64,000 bases of DNA from JAEYKI01 sp036679405 (GCA_036679405.1 JAVBVZ010000015.1:1-64000), one strand, 5' to 3'; counted from the first letter of the stretch, positions 16,895-25,726 are shown. Translations and numbers: made by a program. The notes: generated from the sequence alone by a model not told the origin.

Positions 16895-18079
16895 ATGATT
16901 AATTTTGATTTTTTCATCCCCACCAAAATCCTTTTCGGGGCGGGAAAACTTGACCGTCTTGCATATGAGCCTCTTCCGGGCAAAAAAGCGCTGGTTGTTA
17001 TCTCGGCCGGCCAATCCATGAAAAAGCTGGGCTATCTGGAAAAAGTGCTTTCCCTTCTTGAAAAAAACGGCGTCTCAAGTGTGGTATTCGATAAAATACT
17101 GCCCAATCCTATTCGCGCTCATGTTATGGAAGGTGCAGCGCTCTCAAAAAAAGAACATTGCGATTTCATTGTCGGACTGGGTGGCGGCAGTAGCATTGAT
17201 TCGGCCAAGAGCATCGCCGTAATGGCCGTAAATCCCGGAGACTACTGGGACTATATTGCGGGCGGAAGCGGCGGTGGAAAACCGGTTTTGAACAAACCCC
17301 TTCCTGTTGTTGCCATTACGACCACAGCAGGAACCGGTACGGAAGCCGACCCATGGACGGTCATCTCCAAAGATGACGAAAAAGAAAAAATCGGGTTTGG
17401 CCTTATCCCGGATACAATGCCCGTTCTTTCCATCGTAGACCCCAATCTTATGCAAAGCGTCCCTCCCAAGCTCACCGCTTATCAGGGATTTGACGCGCTT
17501 TTTCACGCCACAGAGGGATATATGGCCACCGCGTCCAATCCCATGAGCGATATTTTTGCCTTAAAAAGCATTTCACTGATATTTAAGAGCCTGCCTGCAG
17601 CCGTAAAAAATGGGGCCGATCTTTCCGCCAGGGCAGACGTCGCTCTGGCCAATACCCTTTCCGGCATGGTAGAATCCACTTCTTCCTGTATGTCCGAACA
17701 TTCCATGGAGCATGCGCTTTCCGCTTTTCACCCGGATCTTCCCCATGGCGCGGGACTCATTATGATCTGCGAGGCCTACCATCGCTTTTTCGCTTCCAAA
17801 ATCCCCCAGCGTCTTGTGGATATGGCCAATGCGGCCGGTGTGAATACAAACGCCCTTCCCGCAGGCGAAAGGGCGGATGCATTTGCCGGGGCGCTCTTGG
17901 AACTTCAAAAAAAATGCGGCGTAGACGGGCTTCGCATGTCTGATTTCGGCATCAGCAAATCCGACCTTCCCCTTCTTGCCAAAAACGCGCGCGAAACCAT
18001 GGGTGGTCTTTTTGAAAGCGATCCCTGTCCATTATCCAATGCAGATGTGCAGGCTATCTATGAACAATCTTATCGATAA
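16895..18079 (+). CDS. Iron-containing alcohol dehydrogenase
   Basis: 394 residues from the ATG at 16895, chosen over a GTG three codons earlier because GAAAGGTG sits six bases before it. It belongs to the Fe-ADH (type III) family. The nucleotide-binding GLGGGSSIDSAKSIAVM is near residue 90 and TTAGTGTEA near residue 145. The metal ligands follow in the SEHSMEHALSAFHPDLPHGAG region. It would interconvert aldehydes and alcohols with NAD(P)H; butanol-type dehydrogenases are the closest class. It is followed after 11 bases by an aldo/keto reductase and is probably controlled by the divergent HxlR protein. Confidence 0.9.
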   Translation: MINFDFFIPTKILFGAGKLDRLAYEPLPGKKALVVISAGQSMKKLGYLEKVLSLLEKNGVSSVVFDKILPNPIRAHVMEGAALSKKEHCDFIVGLGGGSSIDSAKSIAVMAVNPGDYWDYIAGGSGGGKPVLNKPLPVVAITTTAGTGTEADPWTVISKDDEKEKIGFGLIPDTMPVLSIVDPNLMQSVPPKLTAYQGFDALFHATEGYMATASNPMSDIFALKSISLIFKSLPAAVKNGADLSARADVALANTLSGMVESTSSCMSEHSMEHALSAFHPDLPHGAGLIMICEAYHRFFASKIPQRLVDMANAAGVNTNALPAGERADAFAGALLELQKKCGVDGLRMSDFGISKSDLPLLAKNARETMGGLFESDPCPLSNADVQAIYEQSYR

Positions 18080-18090
18080 AGGAGAAAAAT

Positions 18091-19014
18091 ATGAAAAAGA
18101 TCTCGATAGGAAAAGGCAAGCTGCTTGTTTCACGGGTCGCTCTGGGTTGCATGCGAATGGCGGATCTGTCAATATCCGATGCTGAAAAAGCAATCCATGC
18201 TTCCCTGGAATCCGGCATTGATTTTTTTGATCACGCGGATATTTACGGCAATGGGAAATCAGAAGAAGTTTTTACAAACGCTCTCGGCATGAACCCTTCT
18301 CTCCGTCGTTCAATCGTACTGCAATCCAAATGCGGTATCCGCCCGGATCTTCAAACATATGATTTTTCAAAAGATCATATTTTGCAGGCGGTAGACGGCA
18401 TATTAAAGCGTCTCAAGACCGAATATCTGGACATTCTTCTGCTGCACCGGCCGGATGCTTTGGTAGAACCGGAGGAAGTCGCCGAAGCTTTCACACGTCT
18501 TGAAGGAAATGGTAAAGTGCGCTTTTTTGGTGTCAGCAATCAAAATCCCATGCAGATTGAACTCTTAAACCGCTATCTGGACCAAAAGATTGTGATCAAC
18601 CAGCTCCAACTAAGCGCGGCCTACAGCCCCCTCATAAACGCAGGCCTGACAGTCAATATGATGATTGAGGAATCGGTCAACCGGGACGGAGGCATCCTTG
18701 ACTACTGCCGCCTGAACGACATCACAATCCAGGCGTGGTCTCCCTTTCAGTATGGATTTTTCGAAGGCGTTTTTCTGGGCAGCGACAAATTTCCGCTTCT
18801 TAATCAAGCCATCGACAGGATCGCCGCCAAATACGGCGTTCCGCATACCGCGGTAGCCGTCGCCTGGATTTCCAGACATCCCGCGCATATCCAAACCGTT
18901 ATCGGCTCTATGAATCCCGGACGAATCAAGGATATCTGCCGCGAATCGGAATTCACCCTTACCCGTCAGGAGTGGTACGAAATCTATCGTGCCGCGGGAA
19001 ATCTTCTTCCTTAA
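18091..19014 (+). CDS. Aldo/keto reductase
   Basis: 307 residues, typical length, with AAAGGAG upstream of the ATG. The (beta/alpha)8 barrel of the AKR family has catalytic Asp and Tyr in DFFDHADIYGNGKSEE, Lys in IVLQSKCGIRPD and His in DILLLHRPD. NADPH-binding residues are expected in the C-terminal IGSMNPGRIKDI segment. It reduces carbonyl compounds; the YdhF-like subgroup is the likely relative. It is the second gene of the adh operon and ends at the terminator at 19033-19062. Confidence 0.9.
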   Translation: MKKISIGKGKLLVSRVALGCMRMADLSISDAEKAIHASLESGIDFFDHADIYGNGKSEEVFTNALGMNPSLRRSIVLQSKCGIRPDLQTYDFSKDHILQAVDGILKRLKTEYLDILLLHRPDALVEPEEVAEAFTRLEGNGKVRFFGVSNQNPMQIELLNRYLDQKIVINQLQLSAAYSPLINAGLTVNMMIEESVNRDGGILDYCRLNDITIQAWSPFQYGFFEGVFLGSDKFPLLNQAIDRIAAKYGVPHTAVAVAWISRHPAHIQTVIGSMNPGRIKDICRESEFTLTRQEWYEIYRAAGNLLP

Positions 19015-19032
19015 AAATAAGCGTTTACATCA

Positions 19033-19062
19033 AAAAAGCACCGCATGCATGCGGTGCTTTTT
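19033..19062. terminator. Bidirectional terminator between the aldo/keto reductase and zinc-ribbon genes
   Basis: The palindrome AAAAAGCACCGCAT / ATGCGGTGCTTTTT has A-runs and T-runs on both sides. It can end the plus-strand reductase operon and the minus-strand zinc-ribbon gene. Confidence 0.85.
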
Positions 19063-19075
19063 ACATTTAAAAAAT

Positions 19076-19549
19076 CTACTTCATCTTTGACCCGCATGAT
19101 GCGCAAAAAGCCGCATCCGCACTGTTCTGCGCACCGCAGTTCGTGCAAAAACGTTTTGCCTCGCCTGTTGCCTGCGCGGCGGGTTCTGCCGCTTTTTCTT
19201 CTGTGGGAGCAGCGTCACTTTGCTGCGGCTCTTTGACGGCGGCAATCTCGTCGTCAAAGCGTTTCATTTCTTCTTCCAGTTCCTTTTCCTTTGCGGCTAT
19301 CTGCTGTTTGATCTCGGCTACTGAATCCGTGAGTTCTTTTGTTTTTTCATTTTGTGCCAGCGTATCTGGAAAAATCTCATACGCTTCCCGGCCGATCTGT
19401 GTAAATACACCGTTCATTTTTGCTTCCATGGATGAAATCTCTCCCTTTATGGAAGATTCCTTCATCTTTTTCTTTGCTTCCAGGGACACTGCAATGGTCC
19501 CGCTTTTCGCCTTGTTAAACACGTTCCCGATCTTGTCGGATATGGCCAT
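19076..19549 (-). CDS. Coiled-coil protein with C-terminal zinc ribbon
   Basis: 157 residues. Residues 1-110 are highly charged and helical, with a probable coiled coil in the EIKQQIAAKEKELEEEM region. An Ala/Glu/Pro-rich linker follows, then a zinc ribbon with two CxxC pairs (FCTNCGAQN and FCASCGSKM) at about 135-155. Such zinc-ribbon proteins are common in Firmicutes but have no known activity; a scaffold role is possible. It is monocistronic, with GGAGGCG before the ATG. Confidence 0.75.
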   Translation of the reverse strand: MAISDKIGNVFNKAKSGTIAVSLEAKKKMKESSIKGEISSMEAKMNGVFTQIGREAYEIFPDTLAQNEKTKELTDSVAEIKQQIAAKEKELEEEMKRFDDEIAAVKEPQQSDAAPTEEKAAEPAAQATGEAKRFCTNCGAQNSADAAFCASCGSKMK

Positions 19550-19710
19550 AAAAAACGCCTCCTTTTATTGTTCCTGATCTATCTTGAATTTTTATATATG
19601 TATTGCAACATATATACATATATACTACCACAATCGAGCGGTATAACAATACGTTTATTATAAATATTCCCTTTCCGCCTGCACAGAAAAAAGGCCACCC
19701 TCACGCGCTT

Positions 19711-20241
19711 TTAAATACACGGCTTTCCGGATTCAATAGAAATCCAGCCAATCTGCCGCACTTCAATTCCTTTCATCCGGGCGTAACGCAGCGTCTGAAA
19801 CGTTCCTCCGCGAATTCCGGAGTCCTCTTCGAAAACAGCTATCAATCGTCCGCTGTGATCCACCATATACCGGTTACGCGCGTGATATGCCTGTACGCTC
19901 CTGCGTTCGCAGACCACCGTAATCTTGTCGGCTGCAGCATAGATTTTTTCCTGACGCAGTCTTTCCCGCGTGTCCGCAGGCCTGTTATACCCCGCAAACG
20001 GTAAAGCAATCTCAAAAACAACCTCTTCGGGCATATCTGCCTTCAGGGCACAAAGAATTTCCGCTGCCCAGGTATCTACCCCCAAAGCGCCGCCGACAAT
20101 AAAATGAGTATATCCATCCCGCAGCGCCCGGCTTATTTCTTTTTTCAGAAGGTTTTTCAGCCGAATACACCGGCTGTTTTTTTCGTCCGTTCCCCACGGA
20201 AAACGCTCCGGCCGGTGACCGCTGAAACAGCAAGTTTTCAT
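19711..20241 (-). CDS. SLOG-domain protein of the DUF1273/YpsA type
   Basis: 176 residues. It begins CCFSGHRPERFP, has HFIVGGALGVDTWAAE near residue 48 and ends with the GGTFQTLRYA region, the pattern of DUF1273 (SLOG superfamily) proteins that bind nucleotides or ADP-ribose-like ligands. The Bacillus relative YpsA affects cell division, but this protein's role is unknown. It is downstream of cysK in the same orientation, but a strong terminator at 20329-20367 separates them. Confidence 0.8.
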   Translation of the reverse strand: MKTCCFSGHRPERFPWGTDEKNSRCIRLKNLLKKEISRALRDGYTHFIVGGALGVDTWAAEILCALKADMPEEVVFEIALPFAGYNRPADTRERLRQEKIYAAADKITVVCERRSVQAYHARNRYMVDHSGRLIAVFEEDSGIRGGTFQTLRYARMKGIEVRQIGWISIESGKPCI

Positions 20242-20328
20242 CTTATTCCCTTCTCTGTGTGTTTCCTATAGTGTAGTCAAATAATTGTACATTTTTTCGC
20301 CGGCAGCCTTCATGCCCGGCCCAGTATG

Positions 20329-20367
20329 AAAAAAAGAGCAAGCCTGCGGCAGGCCTGCTCTTTTTTT
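20329..20367 (-). terminator. Terminator of cysK
   Basis: AAAAAAAGAGCA pairs with TGCTCTTTTTTT around an inner GCCTGC/GCAGGC stem. It overlaps the last bases of the cysK stop codon on the minus strand and has T-runs on both strands. Confidence 0.85.
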
Positions 20368-21298
20368 ATTCTCCAAACAGTGGAGTGGACAAATACCGCT
20401 CTCCGGTATCGGGCAGCAAAACAACAATCGTTTTCCCTTTTTCTTCCGCCCTTTTAGATATTTCAACAGCCGCATACAGCGCAGCGCCCGATGAAATACC
20501 CACCAGCAGCCCTTCCGTAGCGGCCAGCGTTTTTGCCGCAAAAAAGGCCTGCTCATTTTCCACCTTAAATATCTCGTCTAAAATTTCCCTGTCCAAAACC
20601 TCTGGAACAAACCCTGCGCCAATCCCCTGGATTGCATGCGGCCCGGCCGTTCCTCCCGAAAGCACCGGGGAAGAAGCCGGCTCTACCGCTACTATCCTGA
20701 CTCCGGCTTTTTTGCTTTTTAAATATTCTCCCGTCCCGGTTACCGTACCGCCGGTACCCACGCCGGCAACAAAAACATCCACCGCGCCGTCCGTGTCTTC
20801 CCATATTTCAGGCCCGGTACCTGTACGGTGTGCCATTGGATTCGCCGGATTTTCAAACTGTCCCGGCATAAACGCGCCCGGCGTTTTTTCCGTAAGTTCC
20901 TGCGCCTTTTGGATGGCGCCGCGCATTCCTTTGGCGCCCTCGGTCAAAACCAGCTCGGCTCCATAGGCTTTTAGCAGATTACGGCGCTCCATGCTCATGG
21001 TCTCAGGCATAGTAAGCACAACTTTATAACCTTTTGCGGCGGCAACCGCCGCCAGGCCGATCCCGGTATTTCCGCTGGTAGGTTCAATGATCGTACCGCC
21101 CGGACGGATCAGTCCTTTTTTTTCCGCATCTTGCAGCATGGAACGGGCAATTCTGTCCTTAACGCTTCCGGCAGGGTTGTAGTATTCCAGTTTTGCAAGG
21201 ATCCTTCCGCCTGCATCCATTTCCCGGCAAAAATTACTTATCTCTATCAAAGGTGTTTTCCCAATCAGTTCGGTCAAAGACCGGTATATTCTCGCCAT
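20366..21298 (-). CDS. cysK: Cysteine synthase (O-acetylserine sulfhydrylase)
   Basis: 310 residues, full length. This PLP enzyme makes cysteine from O-acetylserine and sulphide. The PLP lysine is in NPAGSVKDRIA near residue 46, the substrate loop is PTSGNTGIGLA, and the PLP phosphate loop is GVGTGGTVTGTGEYL. The start ATG has AGGAGGG seven bases upstream. It is divergent from an Rrf2-type gene. In Bacillus the Rrf2 protein CymR is controlled through complex formation with CysK, so this arrangement supports a cysteine-responsive switch. Confidence 0.95.
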   Translation of the reverse strand: MARIYRSLTELIGKTPLIEISNFCREMDAGGRILAKLEYYNPAGSVKDRIARSMLQDAEKKGLIRPGGTIIEPTSGNTGIGLAAVAAAKGYKVVLTMPETMSMERRNLLKAYGAELVLTEGAKGMRGAIQKAQELTEKTPGAFMPGQFENPANPMAHRTGTGPEIWEDTDGAVDVFVAGVGTGGTVTGTGEYLKSKKAGVRIVAVEPASSPVLSGGTAGPHAIQGIGAGFVPEVLDREILDEIFKVENEQAFFAAKTLAATEGLLVGISSGAALYAAVEISKRAEEKGKTIVVLLPDTGERYLSTPLFGE

Positions 21299-21308
21299 AA
21301 ATCTCCCT

Positions 21309-21347
21309 CCTAATCATATATTACATATATGTTTTATATGTTTATGA
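21309..21347. promoter_or_regulatory. Repeated ACATAT/ATATGT elements in the cysK leader, candidate operator
   Basis: The stretch between the cysK -10 box and its ribosome site has several alternating ATATGT/ACATAT half sites, including CATATATG-like dyads. It overlaps the expected start of transcription, where a repressor would act. The assignment to the Rrf2 protein is inference; AT-rich sequence makes chance dyads likely. Confidence 0.3.
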
Positions 21348-21372
21348 TATAATACCTTCTATCGTTTGTCAA
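21344..21372 (-). promoter_or_regulatory. Sigma-A promoter of cysK
   Basis: On the minus strand, perfect -35 TTGACA (21372-21367), a 17-base spacer, then -10 TATCAT (21349-21344). Confidence 0.7.
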
Positions 21373-21396
21373 CAAAAAAATATTTTTCCAATAATA

Positions 21397-21425
21397 TTGA
21401 CAATCCTGCCTGTCGACGGTATCCT
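21397..21425 (+). promoter_or_regulatory. Promoter of the Rrf2-type gene
   Basis: Perfect -35 TTGACA (21397-21402), a 17-base spacer and a weak -10 TATCCT (21420-21425). It is back-to-back with the cysK promoter. Confidence 0.55.
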
Positions 21426-21471
21426 TAAATCAAAACATATCTGTTTAATATACTATGAAAGAAGGATCCTC

Positions 21472-21918
21472 TTGAAAATTTCGGCCAAAAGCAGGTACGC
21501 CCTGGCTGCGCTCACCACCATGGCTATGCAGGAAAACAGTAAAGAATGCGTAACCGTCATCAGTATTTCGGAGCATCTCAGTATCTCAAAGATCTATCTG
21601 GAACAGGTTTTTTCACTTCTAAAAAGGGCAAAACTGGTCACATCCATTAAAGGCGCGCAGGGAGGCTACCGCCTGTCCCGTCCCGCCTCGTCCATTACTG
21701 CGCTTCAGGCTCTTGCAGCCATGGAAGGCAGCCTGTTTGAAAAAGCCGGCTCCTCAGCGGGCATACAGGCCGCATACATTGATAAGGCTCTCCAGTCAAA
21801 GGTTTGGGGGCCGCTTGATCTTGCTGTCAAAGAAACGCTTGAAAAAACCACTCTCCTCACTCTTGCCCGGGAAGCTCAAAAAGAACAGGGCGGCGAAGCG
21901 CTGATGTTCTATATCTGA
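21472..21918 (+). CDS. Rrf2-family regulator, CymR-like
   Basis: 148 residues from TTG 21472, with GAAGGA five bases upstream. The longer frame from 21397 includes the promoter and is rejected. The winged helix begins KISAKSRYALAALTTMA, and the recognition part is LSISKIYLEQVFSLLKRAKLV followed by SIKGAQGGYRLSRP. It has only one cysteine, so it lacks the three-cysteine Fe-S site of IscR/NsrR. That and the divergent cysK point to a CymR-type regulator of sulphur metabolism. Confidence 0.85.
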   Translation: MKISAKSRYALAALTTMAMQENSKECVTVISISEHLSISKIYLEQVFSLLKRAKLVTSIKGAQGGYRLSRPASSITALQALAAMEGSLFEKAGSSAGIQAAYIDKALQSKVWGPLDLAVKETLEKTTLLTLAREAQKEQGGEALMFYI

Positions 21919-21985
21919 GCACACAGGTGGATCATCCCTTCCACGTGCCCATCCTCTCATCTTACTTGATATCTGAATGGGTCGT

Positions 21986-22014
21986 TTGACGCATATTATG
22001 TTTTTTTGTATAAT
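21986..22014 (+). promoter_or_regulatory. Sigma-A promoter of the marR-type gene
   Basis: -35 TTGACG (21986-21991), a 17-base spacer, -10 TATAAT (22009-22014). Confidence 0.75.
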
Positions 22015-22017
22015 AAT

Positions 22018-22029
22018 TTAGGTACCTAA
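22018..22029. promoter_or_regulatory. MarR-type operator
   Basis: The perfect 12 bp palindrome TTAGGTACCTAA lies four bases after the -10 box, over the expected transcription start of the marR-type gene. The TTAG...CTAA form is typical of MarR-family autoregulatory sites. Confidence 0.65.
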
Positions 22030-22050
22030 CCGTAAAGGAGGCGGCATACT

Positions 22051-22500
22051 ATGCCACAAACCGAAAAAGGATTGTATCAGACTATGCATCGCCTGATACG
22101 TCTGATGCACCGCAGAGCACATTACAGGAAACGAATGCAGGGAGGGCTATACCACGGTCAGACCACCCTTCTCCGGCTGGCTGCCCAAAAAGAAGGCGCC
22201 ATCCAGCGCGATCTGGCAGCCGCTATGGACGTCCGTCCCTCTTCCATGACCGAGATGCTCACCCGGCTTGAACGAAACGGCATGATCGCCCGGAGAGCAG
22301 ATCCTTCCGACCAACGTGTCACCCGTGTTTTCATCACGGAAGAAGGCAGAAAATTAGCCGAACAAATGAATGCCGCGGCCGATATGGATGATATATTCGA
22401 CATTCTCTCAAAAGAAGAAAAAACACAGTTGCTCACTATACTGGAAAAGCTTTGTGCCAGCCTGGAATCAGATAAAACAGGTGCCCATAAGCCTTCTTAA
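22051..22500 (+). CDS. MarR-family transcription regulator
   Basis: 149 residues, with AAAGGAGG before the ATG. Winged helix: GAIQRDLAAAMDVRPSSMTEMLTRLERNGMI, then the wing RADPSDQRVTRVFITEEGRKLAEQM. MarR proteins are dimeric repressors that release DNA on ligand binding. No transporter or enzyme gene follows on the same strand, so the only visible target is its own promoter through the palindrome at 22018-22029. Confidence 0.9.
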   Translation: MPQTEKGLYQTMHRLIRLMHRRAHYRKRMQGGLYHGQTTLLRLAAQKEGAIQRDLAAAMDVRPSSMTEMLTRLERNGMIARRADPSDQRVTRVFITEEGRKLAEQMNAAADMDDIFDILSKEEKTQLLTILEKLCASLESDKTGAHKPS

Positions 22501-22606
22501 AGACAAAACCTGTCTGCATCACCAGCCGGGAAATCCTTCCTGATTTCATTTCACGCAGAACAGCCCCGCTGATTTGCCCGAATCCTTTCGCGCGGCAGTT
22601 CGCCGG

Positions 22607-23383
22607 TCATCTTTTTTTCGCTCTGTTTCTGTATTGTCTGCTGTACATAACAGCGTTTTGATCCACCGGCAGCTCACTTAATGTTTTCGTTGCGCTTTTC
22701 TGCTTCTTTTCATCCGATCCTTTGTGCAGATAAGAAGCATATCCATAGTATTTGCCTTTGCTTTTCTTATCAGATACCGCATTCAATATACAGGCAGTCG
22801 GCTTGATACCGGCAACATCAAAAACACGTTTGGTATCTTTGATGAAGGTCTTGGTGGTATATCCGTCTTTGATCACCATCAACACCCCGTCCGCAAGAGC
22901 GCGCAGCAAAAGCGCGTCTGAAACCAATAAAACGGGCGGCGTATCTAAAATAATAATGTCGTACAGTTCACGAAACTGCGCCAGGAGCACACCCAGCCTT
23001 TTGGAAGACAGAAGAGCAGGAACATTTTCGGGCAGTGCCCCGGCCGGCAAAACATCCAAATATCCGTTCACTTCAATCAGATACTCCGTCAACTCCTCTT
23101 CTTCTTTTTCCGCAATCAGCTCGGCCAGTCCCTTTTTAAACGGAAATTCAAGTTCCGAATTGACAGACGGATCCCGCAAATCACAATCTATCAGCAAAAC
23201 TTTGTTTTTTACGGACGCATAGGCATTTGCAATATTGCAGGCAACCAGGGTTTTTCCTTCTCCTTTAACACAGCTGGTGACCAGAAAGACCTTCATTTTT
23301 CGGTCCGGACACAAAAATCCAAGGTTGGTACGGATTGTATTGAACGCCTCGAGTGCTGGTCCTAAATCCTTTTTTTTGCCCAT
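22607..23383 (-). CDS. Tyrosine-protein kinase/exopolysaccharide regulator of the CpsD/CapB type
   Basis: 258 residues. BY-kinase P-loop: TSCVKGEGKTLVACNIA near residue 50, Walker A' LIDCDLRDPS and Walker B IIILDTPPVLLVSDAL. The C-terminus has clustered tyrosines (KYYGYASYL and later MYSRQYR), which would be autophosphorylation sites. It is the cytoplasmic half of the split Firmicute Wzc and works with the Wzz-like protein encoded 14 bases upstream to control chain length. It is the last gene of the 16-gene polysaccharide locus. Confidence 0.9.
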   Translation of the reverse strand: MGKKKDLGPALEAFNTIRTNLGFLCPDRKMKVFLVTSCVKGEGKTLVACNIANAYASVKNKVLLIDCDLRDPSVNSELEFPFKKGLAELIAEKEEEELTEYLIEVNGYLDVLPAGALPENVPALLSSKRLGVLLAQFRELYDIIILDTPPVLLVSDALLLRALADGVLMVIKDGYTTKTFIKDTKRVFDVAGIKPTACILNAVSDKKSKGKYYGYASYLHKGSDEKKQKSATKTLSELPVDQNAVMYSRQYRNRAKKR

Positions 23384-23397
23384 TTGAATTTTCTCCT

Positions 23398-24075
23398 TTA
23401 AGTCAGCTTGGGTACATTGCCAATGACAGGCGCGTCCAACAGTTCCATGATCAATCCGGCATCTTTTATGGTATCATCCATTATATATCTCAGTACCGAA
23501 ACAATCAGTGCGGCGATCAGCCCGACCAGTCCGCCGATCATCATATTTGTTGTCACGTTCGGGCTCACGGGAGTATCGGGCAAAGTTGCATAATCAATGA
23601 TCTGCACATTATCCATCTTCATAATTTCCGAAACTTCCGACTTAAAAACATCCACCAGCGTGTTTGCAATGGTCTGTGCCAACTGTGGATCCGTACTGGT
23701 CACAGAGAGGGAAATAATGTCCGTATCATTCTTTGACGAAACGCTGATCATGGACGATAACGTGTCCAGTTCTATATCCATCCCCAGCTTATCTCTTACC
23801 TGGGATAGTACGCGGTCAGACTTGCTGAGCACACTATATGAATTCACCAGCTTTGTATTTAAGTTATAGTCACTCAGCGTCATGGTGCTTTCCGCATTAT
23901 TTTCCTGGTTATACAGGGTTGTGCTGACAATCATCATTGCGGAAGCAACATATTTTTTATGCATCACATAGGTGGAGACGCCATATCCGGCCACCGTGCC
24001 TATAATCGTCAATGCCAAAAGAATTACCCAGCTTTTTTTAATGATCGCGCCGATATCTTTTATCGTCAAATCCAT
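23398..24075 (-). CDS. Wzz/CapA-type chain-length protein and kinase activator
   Basis: 225 residues from ATG 24075, with AGGAGGAG upstream; the longer frame to 24111 has no ribosome site. Two membrane helices (about residues 14-38 and 168-190) flank an extracytoplasmic domain, the Wzz topology. The second helix follows a Pro-rich PDTPVSPNVTTNMMIGG motif typical of this family. It is the membrane partner of the CpsD-type kinase. Confidence 0.88.
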   Translation of the reverse strand: MDLTIKDIGAIIKKSWVILLALTIIGTVAGYGVSTYVMHKKYVASAMMIVSTTLYNQENNAESTMTLSDYNLNTKLVNSYSVLSKSDRVLSQVRDKLGMDIELDTLSSMISVSSKNDTDIISLSVTSTDPQLAQTIANTLVDVFKSEVSEIMKMDNVQIIDYATLPDTPVSPNVTTNMMIGGLVGLIAALIVSVLRYIMDDTIKDAGLIMELLDAPVIGNVPKLT

Positions 24076-24193
24076 ATCTTCTCCTCCTGTCCATTCATAA
24101 ACCCGGCACACATCGTACCATCTTTATAGTCCCCGTTTCCTTTGGGATATCGCCTGATTGTTTGGCCCCAAACCAATGCGGCGATCATAAAAG

Positions 24194-25726
24194 TCAGATT
24201 CTTTTTATTTTATGCGCCAGTTTTTTTAAGCTTATATTATACAGATACTTAAATTCCTCCGTCTTCCGAAACAATAAAAAGAACGCTCCGTTCACAATTG
24301 CAAAGCACAATACAAATTTTATCACCAGCGTCCAAAGCCCATCCGGCAAACAAATGTGAGAAGCAATCCCGGCCGTCAGTACAATCAGGCCGACAAGGAG
24401 CGCCGCATTTCCCAGTTGACCCAAATAATACTTTTTAGGCGACCGGTGAAAAAACAGCGTATGGAGCTTAAAAGGCTCAAACCAGATATTGGTGGCCAGC
24501 CTTGCGACCACCGTTGCCGCAAGAATGCCAACCAGCCCGAAAGCATACCCCCACCAAATCGATAAAACCAGATTGATCACCGCCGCAAAAAACATGACAT
24601 ATTTTGTATGTCTGAACAATCCGGTTGTCTGCCTGTAGCACCAAAGCGGCCATAAAATTCCCTGCAGATAAAATGTGGTCACGATCATGTAAACCGCCGT
24701 TTGACTTATCAAAAAGTCTTTCCCCAGCCATAAGGTAATAAAATCCTGAAACAATACGCAAAAACAAACACAGCAAAATCCGTATATCCAGTAGCTTAGC
24801 AGATTCAGCGTTTTAAAGACAAAATATTGTTTTTGGATATTTTCCTCGGTATTTAAATTTCCTACGCTGGCCTGAACGGAAACAAATATGATATTTGTAA
24901 AAGCCACAATCTGCGTGATAACCAGACTGTAGTTGGAAAAATAACCGACCCAGACCGTTCCCAGGATAATGGAGATTAAAATATTGTCTGTATTATTAAG
25001 GACAACGCCGCCCAGTTTATAAAAGAAAAAGGATTTAACGTTCCTCAGTATTTCTGATTTTTCTCCTTTGCTGAGCTCCTCTTTTCCTTTAATATAGGGA
25101 TACATCTTAGTCGTTTTGCGCGCGCTCAGTATATTGACAAGGAGCGAACAACACACCTGAACCGCAACATAAAGCATATAATTGTGCGTCAGCAGCAAAA
25201 CAGCAATCTGCAGAGCAAATTGCAATACTGCAATCAGCATATAATACGGTTTAAGCTTATATGATTTTTGGTCTGCAATCGCAATAGACGTTCTGTAGAC
25301 AAACAGATAAGACATTACGGAATTTGCGAGAAACAATAAATAATATGCCGTTAAATGTTCAATCGGCTCATTAAGATTGACCAAATATCCTAAAAACGGA
25401 ATCAGCGCCAGTCCCAGCGCAGCAACAATAACGGCAATGAGATTATAAAGCTTCTTATAATAATTAACCAGCGCTGTCAGCTTAGCCGTATCCTTCTGTG
25501 CCAGCGGTTTATACATGCCGTAAATAACTGCGCTGCCTATCCCCAGTTCCGCCAAAGACAAAACGGTCAGGATATTGCTGAAAAGGCCGTTTATCCCCAG
25601 ATACTCCACACCCAGAAGGTGAATGAAAATTGTCCGGGAAACAAAATTAAGCCCGAGAATCAAAATTTGATATAAAGTGCCCGTAACCATATTCCGGGCC
25701 GAATTTTTAACCCTGGACCTGCTCAT
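24194..25726 (-). CDS. Polysaccharide flippase (Wzx, MATE-like)
   Basis: 510 residues with about 12-14 hydrophobic segments throughout and an N-terminus (RNMVTGTLYQILILGLNFVSRTIF) typical of oligosaccharide flippases in Firmicutes. It moves undecaprenyl-linked repeat units to the outer face of the membrane. The start overlaps the radical SAM stop by four bases (ATGA), so translation is coupled. An 82-base gap without clear signals separates it from the Wzz-like start at 24111-24193. Confidence 0.9.
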   Translation of the reverse strand: MSRSRVKNSARNMVTGTLYQILILGLNFVSRTIFIHLLGVEYLGINGLFSNILTVLSLAELGIGSAVIYGMYKPLAQKDTAKLTALVNYYKKLYNLIAVIVAALGLALIPFLGYLVNLNEPIEHLTAYYLLFLANSVMSYLFVYRTSIAIADQKSYKLKPYYMLIAVLQFALQIAVLLLTHNYMLYVAVQVCCSLLVNILSARKTTKMYPYIKGKEELSKGEKSEILRNVKSFFFYKLGGVVLNNTDNILISIILGTVWVGYFSNYSLVITQIVAFTNIIFVSVQASVGNLNTEENIQKQYFVFKTLNLLSYWIYGFCCVCFCVLFQDFITLWLGKDFLISQTAVYMIVTTFYLQGILWPLWCYRQTTGLFRHTKYVMFFAAVINLVLSIWWGYAFGLVGILAATVVARLATNIWFEPFKLHTLFFHRSPKKYYLGQLGNAALLVGLIVLTAGIASHICLPDGLWTLVIKFVLCFAIVNGAFFLLFRKTEEFKYLYNISLKKLAHKIKRI

